Source of the DNA: Branchipolynoe longqiensis
Taxonomy: Eukaryota > Annelida > Polychaeta > Phyllodocida > Polynoidae
Direction of reading: 5' to 3'
NCBI GenBank assembly: GCA_030323885.1
Contig: CM059191.1
Coordinates: forward strand, 108,048,844-108,112,843
DNA: 64,000 nt
The notes under the pieces are model-generated. The model was not told the origin of the DNA, ran no database searches, and saw only the letters and a list, made by a program, of their open reading frames with translations. Of the stretch, positions 10,445-21,896 are shown piece by piece (the stretch's first letter is position 1; every line of letters begins with the position of its first letter). The position numbers and the translations under genes are program-made.

Positions 10445-11090
10445 GATCGACACGCTCTATTGTACCTGTGTGTCGATTTTCTGTTGCATAAGGAGGAGGA
10501 ACCGATTAAGGGATCGACACTTATATCTATTTGTTATTTTATTCTATAATAATCGGTTGGATTCAAACCAAACAAGATGGAGGATGGCGGGAAAGCCAAC
10601 ATGAGTGTCGATCTTATTTAAGCAAGGACAACTTAATTGACTACGTGTGTGTCGATTAACTGCATCGATTCGACACGACGGGAGATCGACACTGATATTT
10701 ATTATTACTTATTGATATTTATTATTATTTTATTTATTATTTTATTCTATAATAATCGTTTATATCCTCATCTCGTGTGTGTATGTCGATTTAAGGAATC
10801 ATTTCATACGGGAGATCGACACACTCTACTGTACCTGTGTGTCGATTTTCTACTGCATAAGGGAACCGATTAAGGGATCAACACTTATATCTATTTATTA
10901 TTTTATTCTACAATAATCGGTTAGATGCAAACCAAACAAGATGGCGGATGGCGGGAAATCCAACATGAGTGTCGATCTTATTTAAGCAAGGACAACTCAA
11001 TTGACGACATGTGTGTCGATTAACTACATCGATTCGACACGACGGGAGATCGACACTGATATTTTTATTATTTATTGATATTTACTACTA
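10445..11090 (+). repeat. 369-bp direct duplication, probable retroelement leader
   Basis: The block beginning gatcgacac at 10445 recurs from 10814, about 1.75 copies. Both contain gtgtcgat / atcgacac inverted words, aaccaaacaagatgg and AT-rich attattttattct. It lies just upstream of the DIRS-like gag and may be its leader or promoter repeats. At 11130 gcgag|gtaagt looks like a splice donor. Confidence 0.6.
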
Positions 11091-11278
11091 CTCGTTAGGG
11101 CCATCGGACGACGGCGAGGTAAGTCAGCTACATACAGTAGTGACTTAAACTTATCATGATTCTGACTCTCTCGCTTAATCGATCACCTAACCGTTATACT
11201 CGGGCAAACGGACGTCGTCTGTTGAACTTGTCTAATTTGATGTATGCCGAGTATTGAACCGACCGCACTAAGACGCTA

Positions 11279-12343
11279 ATGTACTGCGGTCCCTGTGGCT
11301 GCCAACACAGAGGACCAGTCAACGAGGCTTGTCACCGCGCAGCAATGCAGACTAGGCGAGCCAAGCGGTTAGCTGACAGATCGAGCGCCATGTCAGGTGA
11401 CGGTGACTTCATGAAGGAGAAGGCGTCGGCCCCGACCAGCCCCCCAGCTGCGCCAAGTGATGAGGAAATGGATGAGCGGGAGCGCGCCATTGCGGCCAAG
11501 GAGCGGGCGATGGAACGCCACAAGCGCTGGGCGGATCTGGATCGTCGAGAAAAACGCCTGGAGGACGACGCGGCCGACCTGTCGTCCAGACGGAAGCGGG
11601 GCCGGAGCCCCAGCAGGAAGCGCAGCGCCTCGAGGGAACGACGCCATCGCCCCCGTCATCGGCGGTCGACAAGCTCTAGTTCGTCATCGTACAGAACAAT
11701 GAGTCGGGAAAGGTGTCAGAGAAGTAAGTGGTCAATTAAGCGCTACGTCGAGGACCGCAAAGACCTAAAAAAACTGTCGCCTTTTGAGATTGTCGAGGCA
11801 TCCTGCGCATGGGTTCTGGACAAAAAAGACTTAGACTTACAAGACTTGCGCCAGTTTGTCAAACACCTTAAGTATATAGCAGGGAGGGCCAAGTCGGGCA
11901 GATTCCAGGACCAGGCGCATGCGAGCTATAACCTCGCAATACGAAAGCTTGCAACGGTGGATGGCTATGATGCCTTTTGCGCAGGGAACCCTGAGCTAGC
12001 ACTAAAGCACTATGCTTTCGATCGATGCGCAACCAGCATTCCAAGGGGAGCAACTCAACAGGCAGGGCGAGTCAGGGCTCTACCAAACAGTTGTACACCA
12101 AGGATGGGAAGAAGCCCTGTTTCGCCCACAACAAGGATGAGGGTTGAGGACGCGACGATAAGACTTGTAATTTCGGACACTGGTGCTCCCGTTGTGGGAG
12201 TAAGTACCATATCAGGGCTAAGTGCCGAAAGGAGTGAATTCCTAGGGGGAGGGGCAGAGGGAGAAGGAAGCGTCGTGTTGTTTGTGTTAATGCGGTTATC
12301 GCTCCTTCAATCAATTGTTCAACCTGTGACCCCCTACCACTAA
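11279..12343 (+). pseudogene. DIRS-like gag
   Basis: 354 open codons starting MYCGPCG, a CxxC start shared with the frame at 63205. Then come an acidic/helical charged stretch (DERERAIAAKERAMERHKRW), an Arg/Ser-rich basic block, and a conserved domain with CAWVLDKKDLDL, LKYIAGRAKSGRF and ALKHYAFDR. After about codon 250 the true frame is lost: the zinc-knuckle part is read in another frame at about 12100-12230 (TKDGKKPCFAHN, then WCSRCGSKYHIRAKC) with an internal stop. The Gag of a retroelement binds its RNA; this copy cannot make the full protein. Confidence 0.78.
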
Positions 12344-12782
12344 CTGGGGCTGAGTGCTCTTCCCCCCATCGTGTTAACCAAACTAATATCGAAACTCACT
12401 GTTCACTAGTTCCGGGTGTGGGTATGTGTCCCAGCGGCTTAATGGCCCGTCGCCACTATGGGGCCCCCAACTCAATTAGCCTGAACCTTTGTGAATTTCT
12501 TGATAACCACCTTACTAATTGCCCCATCACTCCCGCCAGTTACGGCGACCCCACGACCTTCGCCCTTTGTGACGAGACATACGTGCCGCTCTCGGGGGAG
12601 GAGCTTCCTGAGGGGGGGGCTGTCATGCTCCCACTGCCACGCTTCTGGCAGGTGCCTGGGCTGTTTGTCCTAATTGGGCGAGCATCGGCTGCGATTGGCT
12701 AACTATTTCTCCATGTGAGAGAGGCCTCTCTGTTTCCGCCTCCGATAATTATTCGCCTGAATCAAGCAATTTTACGGTTACC

Positions 12783-14454
12783 TTGTCGTGTCTTGAAGCA
12801 ACTTGCTGCTGCACACACTTTATAGCAGGCCGAGCCACCCAATTTAAGCCTTGTCGCGCATTTTGTGACTGCTTCGCTAGGGCCAATTTTGACCCTGATT
12901 GCGACTTTATTATGCGCGGCGCCATATTTGGCTTTAAAGTAATTAATCCAACTTGTACCGCAAACTATTCTGTTAGCCATCCACCCCGCTCCATTTGTGA
13001 AACAAAGAACTTTATTGATGATAAGCTTAGATCAGAGCTCACCGCGGGCTATATAAGTTATGCCGATGTAGCTCCCGTATGTACTCATAACATCTTTGCA
13101 GTCCCTGTTGCGGCTGGCTATAGAATAATTGTCGATTGCAGTAAGCCGACCGACATTTCAGTAAATAACTTTGTCTCTGACATTACACAGAAATTCTCTT
13201 ACCAAGGTGTTGATGATCTTGTCAAAATGATGATCCAAGGCGAGTTCATTGCCTCTGTAGATATTAAGGACGCCTACAGGGCGATCTCTATACACCCAAC
13301 CGACCGGCCATGCCAGGCCTTATCTTGGGACTTCGGTGAATCGTGTGAAGACATAGAGTCATATTTTCTTTGACTGATCCATCTGTGATAGTGAGGCCTT
13401 CCTCTATCGCATAGTCTTACTTGTTATCTATAAGATTAGGAATCCTACTGGTATACTCTTTAAGTGAGAACTAGATGGATAGAAGCTACGATCCAAAGGG
13501 GAAATCGAGCACACCCAAAACGGTTTCAAGTAGCCGCAGACTGGCGACTAGCTATAGATGACTCGACAGCGTACGCTTGTTCATACGGCCACACTCGCAA
13601 CTTTCGAGCGACGATTCAAGACCAGCAATCGCTATTAATAATGAACCAGTGCTGTCGTCCGACAGTTCTAGCCGCGTTCACTCATCTTGCTGTCGTCCTC
13701 TAAACTGCCCACTCCAGCCCAATGCCTAAGGTTCTTGGGGATAGATATAGACACTGTAAACTTGCAACTCAGACTCCCTGTGGACAGGATTCTTAAGCTA
13801 AAACATGTGCTGCGTCTCTTCCTGGGTCGAAAGAAGGCGTCCCGCAGGGAACTCAAATGCTTGGGTGGATGCTTGGCACACTGCTCGACGGTCGTCCGGG
13901 GGGGGGGCGCTCCTTCTCCACCAGGGTCTACGACGCTATTCGCCAGCTGAAAAAAACATATTATAAACTTAGGCTAAATAACGAGTTCCGCTCTGAGTTG
14001 AGCTGGTGGCTCACCTTTGTGGATTCCTTCAATGGTTTTGCTAAGATGCTGGGCGTCCACGCCACTACCCTTTCAGTTTATAGCGACGCGTCTAACTGAG
14101 GCTTTGGAGCGACCCACTCGGATGACTGGTTGGTGGGTAGTTTTGCCCCACACTTTGGCGGAGGAGCTGGGCCATCATTTTTCTGGCTGTTTCCCTGATA
14201 CCGATAAGTTGCATATTAACATAAAAGAAATGTGGGCCATCGTCGCCGCCTCCAGACGCTGGTGTCATTTATGGAGGGATCGCTGTATAGTCTTTGTAAC
14301 AGATAATAATACTGACCGTGCCGCCCTATCTACCAGGCGCTGTGTAAATAAGCATATCATGTTATACGTAAAAGAGCTCTTTTGGCTATCGATTACCTAT
14401 AATTTCGAGATTAAATCTGCTTATGTCAGAAGTAGTGATAACGTTTATTTGTGA
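12783..14454 (+). pseudogene. DIRS-like reverse transcriptase / RNase H, fragmented
   Basis: RT start is open at 12783-13373, with ASVDIKDAYRAISIHP and ALSWDF, the DIRS-type motif A region. The catalytic centre between about 13374 and 13690 is badly damaged. The frame resumes with LRFLGIDIDT and an RNase H part: VYSDASN at ~14080 with a stop, then a shifted frame with HINIKEMWAIVAASRRW, FVTDNNTD and ending near 14454. Up to four frames are needed, so this is a dead copy. Amino-acid signatures match DIRS/Ngaro polymerases rather than Gypsy. Confidence 0.78.
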
Positions 14455-14501
14455 TGCCCTAAGCAGGTGGAGAGATCCAGTTAGTAGGAACCGGGTAATA
14501 T

Positions 14502-15584
14502 GTGCCGATCATGTGGGCCGCTTATGTTGCACTTCGCTCTTTTCTAACGAACTCCTCTTCGTTTCCAGGTCTGGATCGCTTGAGGGGGGTGGCTAGGGCT
14601 ATGGGCGACCGCTATTACTCGACAAACTCCCACTCAACTAGGGCGATGCAGCTCAAGAAATATCTCGCCTTTATAGACGAGTTCAGGGGGATCCTTGCGC
14701 CCTTGCCATGCCCCCCTCTCAGGAGGCTATCTACATCGTTTGGTTAGCACAAACTCTTAAGTACTCATCCATCACAAACTACCTGAGCGCCCTTAATTTT
14801 TTTCTCAAATCGGAAGGCAGTGACCCTATTGATTTCACCTCTCATCAAATACGTACTGTCTTGAGGGGTACTAAGCGCACTCTTGGTTGTGCGGTCAAGC
14901 GCGCAGCGCCCCTACTGCCCGCCGAGTTAATTAAAATGTTCTCCTTGATGTCGGCAAGCGTGGGCCACGTTTGTACACATGCTGCCCTTTTGCTTGCTTT
15001 CAGGGCGCTATTGCGCAAGTGCCAGATCACCGCCTCTGATTCGGTCTTGCTGCGGCTCAGATTTCACCTTTTATAACTGGGGTATGGTGGTAAAAGTTTG
15101 CCACTCAAAAACAATTCAATTCTCTGAGCGTGAGCTCCTCATACCCGTGGCATGTGTGCCGAACACTGAACTGTGTGCCGTATTCTGGGTAAAAAAGCAC
15201 TTTGCCCAGCTTATGTGGCCCCAGTGAACCGGTATTCCAGGTCCCTTCTGGCAGTGCTATGCTCCGCTTGATCTTACCCAACTCTACAAGTCGACATAAG
15301 CATTTTGCCTCCTTGGCGGGTCTTGCCAGAGGACAATTTTTCATGCACTCGCTTCGGCGAGGTGGCTGATACTTTTGGCCTTACAAGGCGTCTCGATCGA
15401 CGAAATTATGACCCGGGGAGACTGGTCCGTTCAGATGCTATTTAACAAATACATATCCCGCCCCCTGTCTGATCGGAATAGCTCTGCATGCGGGTGGCTG
15501 CAGCCCTTTCAGCTGCCACTTAACTCTGTCTGGGTGGGTCCCTGGGACTTGGCACTATGCGCCCAGCCAGATACTGACTATTGA
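14502..15584 (+). pseudogene. DIRS-like tyrosine recombinase, fragmented
   Basis: Replaces a DDE integrase in this class: it joins a circular DNA copy by strand exchange through a tyrosine. The N-terminal helical part reads TLKYSSITNYLSALNFFLKS at ~14750. The first catalytic Arg is probably in LAFRALLRK (~15000), where a fragmenting shift occurs. The HxxR box is in MHSLRRGG (~15340), followed after another break by MTRGDWS and NKYISRPLS, which may hold the catalytic Tyr. The last frame (15375-15584) runs into the 3' repeat, ending ALCAQPDTDY. Confidence 0.75.
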
Positions 15585-15645
15585 CTTATTATGTGAAATA
15601 AAGTTGTATCCTCCATTCCGTTTCCATCTCAGTGCGTAGCTTACA
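15551..15645 (+). repeat. DIRS-like 3' direct repeat, copy 1
   Basis: ggcactatgcgcccagccag to tcagtgcgtagcttaca. It overlaps the last recombinase codons and contains aataaa. Nearly identical to 15862-15955. Confidence 0.88.
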
Positions 15646-15861
15646 CCGACGTATATAGGCCTACTACGTATATGCGGATCTAGGCGGCACACGGGGGAGA
15701 CCCCCCCCCTCCGGTTCGGCGAACCGGGTGGGGGTGGGGGGGGGTCAGCCATTGCAACAGCCACGGCACCCACTCGTACACAGCCCACTTGCCCCTCGCC
15801 AGCTGTCTCACTCTCTGCTGTGACGCCGGAATGTCAACAATTTTATTTTTTATTCCGGTAG

Positions 15862-15955
15862 GGCACTATGCGCCCAGCCAGATACTGACTATTGACATAT
15901 TATGTGAAATAAAGTTGATCCTCCATTCCGTTTCCGTCTCAGTGCGTAGCTTACA
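15862..15955 (+). repeat. DIRS-like 3' direct repeat, copy 2
   Basis: Second copy of the 95-bp terminal repeat with one base missing and two or three substitutions. It ends at an AT dinucleotide tract. The spacer 15646-15861 holds a hairpin around ccggttcggcgaaccgg and poly-C/poly-G runs. Confidence 0.88.
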
Positions 15956-15997
15956 TATATATATATATATATATATTGATATATATATATATATATA
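15955..15997. repeat. AT microsatellite
   Basis: Almost pure (AT)n with one ttg interruption. 15998-16363 after it is unique DNA without a recognisable feature. Confidence 0.95.
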
Positions 15998-16363
15998 ATT
16001 AATTCCTTCCATAATAATTAGGCAATACAAATACAGAACAGAAAGGGAGACAAGTCAGATTCGTATGAATCAAGCCTATAACTCTGGCTGACCCTTTTGA
16101 CCTACAGTTAATTTTATTGAACTAAATCATTGGCGAAATGGGCAATTAGTAGGTGGGTGAGGCGCCACCTGGAGGAAAGGAGGGGAATTAGGGGAGCTGC
16201 CTGGAAGCAGGCCTCCCGGTCTCCAGGCCATACGCCAACCTCCAGTACCCATAGCAGAAAGGAGCATATCAAAAGGAAAGGTTACAGGAGCCGTTGTAAT
16301 AAGAACAATGGAAGACAGGAGAATTATATACATAATAATATTTGCATAAGTGCTTTATACCTC

Positions 16364-16406
16364 ACATATATATATGTATATATATATATGTGTATATATA
16401 TATATG

Positions 16407-16472
<66 letters not shown>

Positions 16473-16473
16473 A
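16364..16473. repeat. AT/GTAT microsatellite
   Basis: (AT)n with regular tgtatata interruptions over about 110 bases. Ile/Tyr-rich open frames in it are artefacts. Confidence 0.95.
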
Positions 16474-16476
16474 TAT

Positions 16477-16587
16477 GTCATGGGGGTGATGAAAGTGAGG
16501 AATATTGCGCCTAGAGCCGGAATCGAACCCACATCTCTTAAATTCCGGACCAGTGTGCTAACCATTACCCCACCTAGGCTCCCTGAT
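16477..16587 (-). mobile_element. tRNA-derived SINE-like repeat, copy 1
   Basis: On the minus strand it reads gcctaggtggggtaatgg, ggttagcaca, then gtgggttcgattcc, which correspond to tRNA A and B boxes, and its outer ends pair (gcctag / ctaggc) like an acceptor stem. Related copies are at 59756 and 60077. The sequence continues past the tRNA part with gcgcaatatt and ends ccccatgac, so it is a repeat rather than a working tRNA gene. Confidence 0.75.
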
Positions 16588-16659
16588 GTGTTGTTTTGTT
16601 TGTGCCCTTTAATGTTGGCGCTTTAATGTTATTGACATCTCCCTCAGTGTGTGCCTCGG

Positions 16660-18740
16660 GGCCGGCACTCACCCACACCCCTCAGTCCCAGCTGACGCTC
16701 CCACCCCGCCCGGTCCCACCTGACACTCACAGACTGCCCGGTCCCAGCTGACACTCCCACCCCGCCCGGTCCCAGCTGACACTCACAGACTGCCCGGTCC
16801 CAGCTGACACTCACAGACTGCCCGGTCCCAGCTGACACTCCCACCCCGCCCGGTCCCAGCTGACACTCACAGACTGCCCGGTCCCAGCTGACACTCCCAC
16901 CCCGCCCGGTCCCAGCTGACACTCACAGATGCTAGGATCCCACCCTACCATTCCAGCTGACACTCACAGACTGCCCGGTCCCAGCTGACACTCCCACCCC
17001 GCCCGGTCCCAGCTGACACTCACAGACTGCCCGGTCCCAGCTGACACTCACAGACCGCCCGGTCCCAGCTGACACTCCCACCCCGCCCGGTCCCAGCTGA
17101 CACTCACAGACTGCCCGGTCCCAGCTGACACTCCCACCCCGCCCGGTCCCAGCTGACACTCACAGACTGCCCGGTCCCAGCTGACACTCACTCACACCCG
17201 CCCGGTCCCAGCTGACACCCACCCCCCCCCCCCCCCCCACTGACACTCACAGCTGCCCGGTCCCAGCTGACACTCCCAACCCCGCCCGGTCCCAGCTGAC
17301 ACTCACAACTGCCCGGTCCACCTACACTCAACCCCGCCCACCCCCCGTCCCAGCTGCACTCACACCCCCCAACACCAACCCCCACTCACCCCCCACCCGT
17401 GTCCCAGCTGACACTCCACCGCTGCCCGGTCCCAGCTGACACTCACAACTGCCCGGTCCCAGCTGACACACCCACCCCGCCCGGTCCCAGCTGGCACTCA
17501 CAGACTGCCCGTCCCAGCTGACACTCTCACCCCGCCCGGTCCCAGCTGACACTCACAGACTGCCCGGTCCTATCTGACACTCAGACCCCACCCTGTCCCA
17601 GCTGACACTCACAGACTGCCCTGTCCCAGCTGACACTCACAGACTGCCCGGTCCTATCTGACACTCAGACCCCACCCGGTCCCAGGTGACACTCCCACCC
17701 CGCCCGGTCCCAGCTGACACTCACAGACTGCCCGGTCCCAGCTGACACTCACAGACTGCCCGGTCCCAGCTGGCACTCACCCACACCCCTCAGTCCCAGC
17801 TGACACTCCCACCCCGCCCGGTCCCAGCTGACACTCTCACCCCGCCCGGTCCCAGCTGACACTCACAGACTGCCCGGTCCTATCTGACACTCAGCCCACC
17901 CTTCCCAGCACACCACAACCCCCCACACCCACACCCCCACTGACACTCAGACCCCACCCGGTCCCAGGTGACACCCCACCCCGCCCGTCCCAGCTGACAC
18001 TCACAGACTGCCCGGTCCCAGCAGACACTCACAGACTGCCTGTCCCAGCTGGCACGCACCCACACACCCTCAGTCCCAGCTGAAACTCCCACCCCTCCCG
18101 GTCCCAGCTGACACTCACAGACTGCCCGTCCCATCTGACACTCTCACCCCGCCCGGTCCCAGCTGACACTCACAGACTGCCCAGTCCCATCTGACACTCA
18201 CACCCCGCCCGGTCCCAGCTGACACTCCAACCCGGTCCACTTACACTCAGACCCCGCCCGGTCCCAGCTGACACTCACAGACTGTCTGGTCCTATCTGAC
18301 ACTCAGACCCCGCCCGGTCCCATCTGACACTCACAGACTGTCCGGTCCTACCTTACACTCATACCCCGCCCGGTCCCAGCTGACACTCACAGACTGTCTG
18401 GTCCTATCTGACACTCAGACCCCGCCCGGTCCCATCTGACACTCACAGACTGTCCGGTCCTACCTTACACTCATACCCCGCCCGGTCCCAGCTGACACTC
18501 ACAGACTGTCCGGTCCTATCTGACACTCAGACCCCGCCTGGTCCCATCTGACACTCACAGACTGTCCGGTCCTATCTGACACTCAGACCCCGCCCGATCC
18601 CATCTGACACTCACAGACTGCCCGGTCCTATCTGACACTCAGACCCCGCCCGGTCCCAGCTGACACTCACAGACTCCCCGGTCCTATCTGACACTCCGAC
18701 CCCACCCGGTCCCATCTGGCACTTACAGACTGCCCGGTCT
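16660..18740 (+). repeat. Minisatellite 7, ~28-bp unit
   Basis: About 72 units alternating two forms around tcccagctgacactcacag, with cccggtcc or accccgcc joins. C-rich with C homopolymers near 17220. Each unit carries gacactcacag, an acceptor-like motif on the + strand. The Trp/Gly/Ser pseudo-proteins on the minus strand are artefacts. Confidence 0.93.
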
Positions 18741-18798
18741 CGACTAACCCCGGCCGTGTGGCGTCCCAAGTTCAAAGTGTTCCGTTTGCTCGTCATCG
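18741..18798 (+). other. Unique segment between two arrays, candidate exon
   Basis: 58 bases that belong to neither array. The left side follows a unit ending in cactcacag plus a few bases; the right side is tcatcg|gtaagc, a good donor. Two frames are open through it; one ends WRPKFKVFRLLVIG. I cannot assign it to an iGluR domain. The next array starts exactly at the donor. Support is positional only. Confidence 0.22.
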
Positions 18799-19172
18799 GT
18801 AAGCAGAATGCCCACTTTGACCAGATGGCAGTAGGTACGCTGAATTCCTACTTTGACCAGATGGCAGTAGGTAAGCAGAATACCCACTTTGACCAGATGG
18901 CAGTAGGTAAGCAGCATACCCACTTTGACCAGATGGCAGTAGGTAAGCAGAATTCCCACTTTGACCAGATGGCAGTAGGTAAGCAGAATGTCCACTTTGA
19001 CCAGATGGCAGTCGGTAAGCAGAATGTCCACTTTGACCAGATGGCAGTTGTTAAGCAGAATGTCCACTTTGACCAGATGGCAGTCAGTAAGCAGAATGTC
19101 CACTTTGACCAGATGGCAGTTGTTAAGCAGAATGCCCACTTTGACCAGATGGCAGTTGGTAGTCATGGTGCC
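18799..19172 (+). repeat. Minisatellite 8a, ~36-bp unit
   Basis: Ten units of gtaagcagaatgcccacttt followed by gaccagatggcagt. Each unit begins with a GGTAAGC donor-like motif. The following 19173-19351 is unique and shows no supported feature. Confidence 0.95.
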
Positions 19173-19351
19173 ACTTTTTCTCCTCTTTTTCTGTACATTA
19201 GTTAATTAATCAGCAGGAATTCCAAGCACGGACAATTGATGTTCGCCGTTCTACTGCTCCCTGCCATGTCCTAGTAACGCCACACACCAGGTCGCGAAAA
19301 CAATCAATTTTCGGGCACTCAACTTATTCGGTCATCCCGCCGTGCACAGTC

Positions 19352-20655
19352 CGCAGATATGATTGGCAGTCATAATACCCACTTAGCCGTGATGACAGTT
19401 GGTAGTCACAATACCCACTTTGCTGTGATGACAGTTGGTAGTCACAATACCCACTTAGCCGTGATGACAGATGGTAGTCACAATACCCACTTAGCCGTGA
19501 TGACAGTTGGTAGTCACAATACCCACTTTGCTGTGATGACAGTTGGTCATCACAATACCCACTTTGAGTAGGTAGTCACAATACCCACTTTACTGTGATG
19601 ACAGTAGCTAATCATAATACCCACTTTGCTGTGATGACAGTTCGTGGTCATAATACCCACTTTGCTGTGATGGCAGTCATAATACCCAGTTTGATGTGAT
19701 GGCAGTTGGTAGTCACAATACCCACTTTGCTGTGATGACAGTTCGTAGTCATAATACCCACTTTGCTGTGATGGCAGTCATAATACCCAGTTTGCTGTGA
19801 TGACAGTAGGTAGTCATAATACCCACTTTGCTGTGATGACAGTTCGTAGTCATAATACCCACTTTGCTGTGATGGTAGTCACAATGCCCACTTTGCTGTG
19901 ATGACAGTAGGTAGTCATAATACCCAATTTGCTGTGATGGTAGTCACAATGCCCACTTTGCTGTGATGACAGTAGCTAGTCATAATACCCAATTTGCTGT
20001 GATGGTAGTCACAATGCCCACTTTGCTGTGATGACAGTAGCTAGTCATAATACCCACTTTGCTGTGATGGTAGTCACAATGCCCACTTTGCTGTGATGAC
20101 AGTAGCTAGTCATAATACCCAATTTGCTGTGATTGTAGTCACAATGCCCACTTTGCTGTGATGACAGTAGCTAGTCATAATACCCACTTTACTGTGATGG
20201 TAGTCACAATGCCCACTTTGCTGTGATGAGAGTTGGTAGTCACAATACCCACTTTGATGTGATAACAGTTGGTAGTCATAATACCCACTTTGATGTGATG
20301 GCAGTAACAATGCCCACTTTGCTGTGATGACAGTAGCTAGTCATAATACCCAATTTGCTGTGATGGTAGTCACAATGCCCACTTTGCTGTGATGACAGTA
20401 GCTAGTCATAATACCCACTTTGCTGTGATGGTAGTCACAATACCCACTTTGCTGTGATGGCAATTGGTAGTCATAATACCCACTTTGCTGTGATGACAGT
20501 TGGTGGTCATAATACCCACTTTGCTGTGATAAGAGCTGTTAGTCATAATACCCACTTTGCTGTGATGACAGTTGGTAGCCATAACACCATACGTTGCTGT
20601 GATGGCAGATGGTAGTCATAGCACCCACTTTGCTGTGATGGCAGTAGCTAGTGCT
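19352..20655 (+). repeat. Minisatellite 8b, ~35-bp unit
   Basis: About 37 units of gtagtcataatacccacttt followed by gctgtgatgacagt, with some shortened units. It is clearly related to 8a (shared ggta, ata/gcccacttt, atggcagt), so the two are diverged subfamilies split by unique DNA. 20656-20830 after it is unique, without a recognised feature. Confidence 0.93.
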
Positions 20656-20830
20656 ACTAACTATGAAAGCCTGGTGCCCTTTCACTTGGCGACCTTGGAA
20701 CGCGTCCACTGAGGGTAAATGCGGGTGACCTTTGACCTCTAATTGGCCAATCAGCTGCTGAGCCTTGTGACCTGGTTATGGGACAGTGGTGGGTGACGCT
20801 GAGCTCATGCGCAAAGAAAAACAGGCAGTT

Positions 20831-21896
20831 AGCCCCTTCTCACCACTCACCATGCACCCCTTCTCACCACTCACCGTGCACCGTGAGCCCCTTCTCACCA
20901 CTCACCACTCACCATGCACCCCTTCTCACCACTCACCACTCACCATGCACCCCTTCTCACCACTCACCGTGCACCATGAGCCCCTTCTCACCACTCACCA
21001 TGCACCCCTTCTCACCACTCACCGTGCACCTTGAGCCCCTTCTCACCACTCACCATGCACCCCTTCTCACCACTCACCGTGCACCGTGAGCCCCTTCTCA
21101 CCACTCACCATGCACCCCTTCTCACCACTCACCGTGCACCGCGAGCCCCTTCTCACCACTCACCACTCACCCCTTCTCACCACTCACCGTGCACCGTGAG
21201 CCCCTTCTCACCGCTCACCACTCACCATGCACCCCTTCTCACCACTCACCATGCACCCATTCTCACCACTCACCGTGCACCGTGAGCCCCTTCTCACCAC
21301 TCACCATGCACCCCCTCTCACCACTCACCACTCACCATGCACCCCTTCTCACCACTCACCACTCACCATGCACCCCTTCTCACCACTCACCATGCACCGT
21401 GAGCCCCTTCTCACCACTCACCATGCACCCCTTCTCACCACTCACCATGCACTGCGAGCCCCTTCTCACCACTCACCATGATCCCCTTCTCACCACTCAC
21501 CACTCACCGTGAGCTCCTTCTCACCACTCACTATGCACCCTGAGACCCTTCTCACCACTCACCATGCACCCTGAGCCCCTTCTCACCACTCACCATGAGC
21601 TCCTTTTCACCAATCACCATGCATCGTGAGCCACTTCTCACCACTCACCATGCACCGTGAGCCCCTTCTCACCACTCACCATGCACCGTGAGCCCCTTCT
21701 CACCACTCACCATGCACCGTGAGCTCCTTTTCACCACTCACCATGCACCGTGAGCTCCTTCTCACCACTCACCTTGCACCATGAGCTCCTTTTCACCACT
21801 CACCATGCACTGTGAGCCCCTTCTCACCACTCACCATGCACCGTGAGCCCCTTCTCACCACTCACCATGCACCGTGAGCTCCTTCTCACCACTCAC
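20831..21896 (+). repeat. Minisatellite 9, 23- to 31-bp units
   Basis: Units built from ccccttctcaccactcacc plus atgcac or gtgcaccgtgag. Strongly pyrimidine-rich on the + strand. Later units carry ccgtgagctcc. It joins the next array at 21897. Confidence 0.93.

Larger units (their letters stand above)
11091..15955 (+). mobile_element. DIRS/Ngaro-like tyrosine-recombinase retroelement, decayed
   Basis: Order gag, RT, RNase H, tyrosine recombinase, with no DDE integrase and no LTR, is the hallmark of DIRS-type retroelements. The 3' end carries two direct copies (15551-15645 and 15862-15955) around a ~215-bp spacer, like the B1-A2-B2 arrangement of Ngaro elements. The matching A1 repeat at the 5' end was not found by eye, so the 5' limit is uncertain. 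Many stops and shifts make it inactive. A relative starts at 63205. Confidence 0.82.

Noticed and set aside
16130..16489. 119-codon frame before the SINE
   Set aside because: Its C-terminal half is the AT microsatellite and the N-terminal half has no recognisable domain.
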